Source: Halisarca cf. caerulea
Taxonomy: Eukaryota; Porifera; Demospongiae; Chondrillida; Halisarcidae
Length of the DNA stretch: 64,000 bases
Direction of reading: 5' to 3'
Assembly (NCBI GenBank): GCA_963170055.1
Contig: CAUJGJ010000308.1
Span: 97,501-161,500 of the forward strand
Below the pieces are notes generated by a model that was given only the letters and a program-made list of their open reading frames with translations, was not told the DNA's origin and did no database searches. Positions within the stretch are counted from its first letter, which is position 1. The number at the start of each line of letters is the position of its first letter. Below, one piece after another: positions 1-64,000 of this stretch. A program made the translations under genes and the position numbers.

Positions 1-989
1 ACCACAGCTACAGCCGGACCTATCACCAGAGAGTAGGGGCTGAGCTGTACCAAACCCACCTTATTTGTAGCAGGAAACTGTTACTGTTTACTGAAGGCAA
101 GAGATTTTCTCCTTTTAGTGACAATCCATTCTCCAACAAATACTAGATAATTATTAACGTTCGTGTCAAAACAGCACTTAAAGTAGGTTAGCATTGTCAG
201 AAATTATGTCTATGGCCAAATCACTACTTGAATAAGACGCCATTTTGTAGCAATTTGTCATGATGACAAATTTTACTATGGGACAACATGGCTGACAATG
301 TTAATATCCATTTCTGTAATCACTGACAAGTAAAATAATTTTATACTCCTGTGGAATATTCACATGCATGATACCACAGATCTAATCCAAGCCGTACCAA
401 GGAAAAACTACTTCCTCCGCCATTGACTCCTGTTTATAGTAATAATCCCACAACTCATGACAATTTTGATATTTCTACTAGTAAGCATGTCACTTCTGCA
501 GCTATTCTCTTTTGACAATGCTGGCCACCTTAAGGTGGTAACTAAGTTTGGAAAGCAGTGTATATATGTATTCTTGGAATTTGTGTTTAGTATTTACTAT
601 GCAATGTGTCCAGCAGACCCATCCCATCTGTTGCAATATGCACATTACTAATTAATCAAGCAATTCTGTGTTCAATTCCAAATCCAGTTTTATGCAATTT
701 ATCATCTTGGATTGTTCACAGATTGTCACTTATGTACGTATGTATATAGTATCACTAACTGAAATCTGAACACCAGAACGCCTAGTATCTGAAATGACCT
801 GAACAGTATCTTGTTACTACGAATTACTGGTTGGATACAGTTCAATCACCTTGTGCTGTTAAAATACTCACTGTAGAGTTCACTGATGTGTACTCATCAA
901 TTTCTATCAAGTGCAATGTATTTGCTGCTGTTGTGGTGTACATCGACTTAAGGTTACTCAAATTTTTGTTATTGTGTATTTCTATACAG
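1..989. other. upstream flank or intron, no gene recognised
   Basis: The stretch is AT-rich, with short open frames only. I find no splice-bounded segment resembling the RNF213 N-arm and no clear promoter. It may be an intron of the same gene, since about 800 N-terminal residues are unaccounted for. Confidence 0.4.
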
Positions 990-61918
<60,929 letters not shown>

Positions 61919-61929
61919 CATTCTAGTTG

Positions 61930-61935
61930 GATAAA
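61930..61935 (+). terminator. possible polyadenylation signal (GATAAA)
   Basis: The hexamer GATAAA, a minor variant of AATAAA, lies 12 nt after the RNF213 stop. No canonical AATAAA or ATTAAA appears in the next 450 nt before the MITE at 62373, so the true signal is uncertain. Confidence 0.25.
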
Positions 61936-62372
61936 GAATAACACTTAATTATAAGACTTATGAATTAATCTGCAAAATACCTTAATATGTAGTAGTGTGT
62001 TAAACTCTTACCGTAGCACTTGTACCAGTAGAAGTAGCAATCACATAATAAGAGTGAACATGTAGTTTATTACAGTTGTGTAATTGATGATAAAGTATTT
62101 TGAATACCTGATCCGTGTAGCTACAGTATATACTCCAGCTATTGTATTTGGAGCATACACAGTGCAGTCCATGTTATAAGACATAGGCTTTATACACATA
62201 TTATATGAGCTGTACTGCTTTGTAGCCAAAACCTTTCACTCATGGTGGCATCAGTTTTTTATATAATTAATAATTATGTATAATATGTACCTTGGGTCCA
62301 TTCTTTATCAATTATATACAAAGCAATACAATTATATTCAATTATATACAAAGCAATAAGTATACAATACTG

Positions 62373-62886
62373 TACGCTGGGAAATTTTCGCGGTACTAAA
62401 CTTTCGCGGTTTTCGTGGTACTGCATGGCATCCGCGAAAAATTAAATCCGCGAAAATCCTCTACGACCCTTTATGTTCCGCGCTATGCACAGGAGTCTTA
62501 GCAAAGAACAAAGAAGCAGGAGTGTTGAATGTTTCGTATATTATACCGTTCGTTTTCTTGTCCGTTATGTCGATCAAGTATTCTTTACCTCCATCAGACG
62601 CTCCATATCTGACTAAAATCTGTAAGGCAGCTGGAGAAGATCAACTGCAACAATTTGCACTTGTATTGATAACCGTTCCACGGACTAATAACCACACTAA
62701 CGAACAGAGCAGCCATTTTTCAGTGCATAATTTATATAGGATTACATATTGTTGAACTGATATAAAATCCAATCTAAGATCCGCGAATTTGAAATTCTGC
62801 ATCCGCGAATAATTTAGTACCGCGAAAATCCTCAAGTGTTGCGTCCGCGAAAATTTAGTACCGCGAAAATTTCCGAGCACACGGTA
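62373..62886. mobile_element. MITE, TAC-GTA tip family (514 bp), downstream of RNF213
   Basis: Left gggaaattttcgcggtacta is mirrored by tagtaccgcgaaaatttcc on the right, and cttcgcgg/ccgcgaaaat stretches are repeated within the arms. The right tip is acacggta. Outside the gene. Confidence 0.85.
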
Positions 62887-63534
62887 TATCCAACCTTTAG
62901 CCTATGCATTCCATGGTGCTGCATGCATGGGGTTAGAAGATTGAGGATCGCGTGATCAAGGGTTTTATTTTAGCTTATTATATAATGGCTCGAGGTGTAG
63001 CTGCATGATTTCTTGTTCGCATGCACTATATATAATCTAATGATGTATCCGTGTGAAGAATTTGCAGTGGACTTTTAACATTTCTAGCATGCACTATTCA
63101 GTGGATATCCTTAAACACAAAGGGGAGCGTTTCTTTCTGTTTGCAAATGAAGGATATTAGAAATTGCCCGTATACTAGCTTGCCCATGAGGCGCCATCTT
63201 TAACATATGGCCACTTTTATTGATTGACTATACGAGACTATGCATGACAGTATAATATTATTAGTATAATTATTATGTCAGTCTACTTGAGTATTTGTAC
63301 GTGACAGTATATACACAGGGTATTTATAACCGTCCAGGAATAAAATGCAAAAATGGCCATCTTGAAATAGCTTCACAAATTATTGATCGTTTCTACTTCG
63401 TTGACCAGATTTTCGCCCAGTTCTTACTGGACGAAAGTTGTATATATTCCGCGCATGTTGGTACTTAACTAGCGATTGTTTCTATTGTCTGAAGGAAGAT
63501 AGCCAGCTAGGAATACATAGCAGTTTTAGACAAA

Positions 63535-63850
63535 CTTCGCCTTGGTTAGACCTTAGATCTCTCTCAATTCCCATTAAACAACACGAAAAGACAGAACAAG
63601 TGGTGAGCTATCTGAAAATCGTTCCGGGCTATAGGTTATAATCTTCCGTAAGAAAGTTATAACCGAAAAACCTGTTTTTTTACCCTTCAAACGGCCAAAA
63701 TTTAGCATAAATGGTCCAATTGCGAAAAACTGCTTGATTGTAGCACTATGCCCGGAATGATTTTCGCAAACCAAAACATCTTAAGATTCCATCGAAGTTG
63801 GATTTGGTGAGATTCGAATGCATCTGAGGTCTAACCAAGCGACTTCATCT
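63535..63850. repeat. imperfect inverted repeat (about 315 bp)
   Basis: Left tcgccttggttagacctta and gaaaatcgttccgggctata pair with right ctgaggtctaaccaagcga and ctatgcccggaatgattttc. No open frame is convincing. A smaller hairpin (gtgacgttt against aaaacgtcac) follows at about 63877-63910. Confidence 0.7.
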
Positions 63851-64000
63851 TCGCCCTCAACAAAACTGCCATTTTCGTGACGTTTCACGGATACGTAGGC
63901 AAAACGTCACAAAAGTCGCCTTCTTCCCCCATTCTGTTGATACATGAAATTTCGTACATCATCCGATAGACGCCAAATGACGCATTAAAAACAGCCGCTA

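Overview
The window is eukaryotic: coding sequence is cut into many short exons with GT/AG introns, the DNA is AT-rich, and introns carry microsatellites, Tc1-type transposon relics, miniature inverted-repeat elements (MITEs) and a non-LTR retrotransposon. A small-exon invertebrate fits, and an early-branching animal such as a sponge is my guess, but nothing here fixes the species. A run of 200 N at 19501-19700 marks a scaffold join.

One gene dominates. From about 990 to 61918 on the + strand I can chain 72 exons into one reading frame of 13,089 nt (4,362 codons plus stop). It encodes an RNF213 (mysterin) family giant AAA+ ATPase and ubiquitin ligase. Every junction keeps phase and the total divides by three. 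The 5' end probably lies outside the window: relative to human RNF213, as I remember it, roughly 800 N-terminal residues are not seen. In order the protein has a helical N-arm with two UBA-like segments (exon 9), a first AAA unit with a P-loop (exon 15), a complete AAA3 (Walker A exon 23, Walker B exon 24), a complete AAA4 (Walker A exon 30, Walker B exon 31), further AAA/hinge sequence, the E3 shell, an RZ zinc finger (exons 57-59) and the C-terminal domain ending at 61918.

The most striking point is that the RING finger is missing from its expected position. Flanking sequence aligns with the human protein on both sides, but a cysteine-free linker of about 22 residues (exon 49, 44576-44638) replaces the roughly 56-residue RING segment. 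Both ATPase sites and the RZ finger are intact, so this looks like a natural RING-less, RZ-dependent RNF213.

The introns hold mobile DNA. Intron 2 has a dead Tc1/mariner transposase. Intron 14 is a MITE interrupted by a hairpin-bearing repeat. Intron 23 has a restriction-like-endonuclease (R2/NeSL-type) retrotransposon sitting between two (GA)n tracts. Intron 56 has a Tc1 element with near-intact inverted repeats. At least nine elements share TACCRTAT-type tips but differ in their inner inverted repeats. Downstream of the gene (61919-64000) I see only MITE and inverted-repeat sequence.
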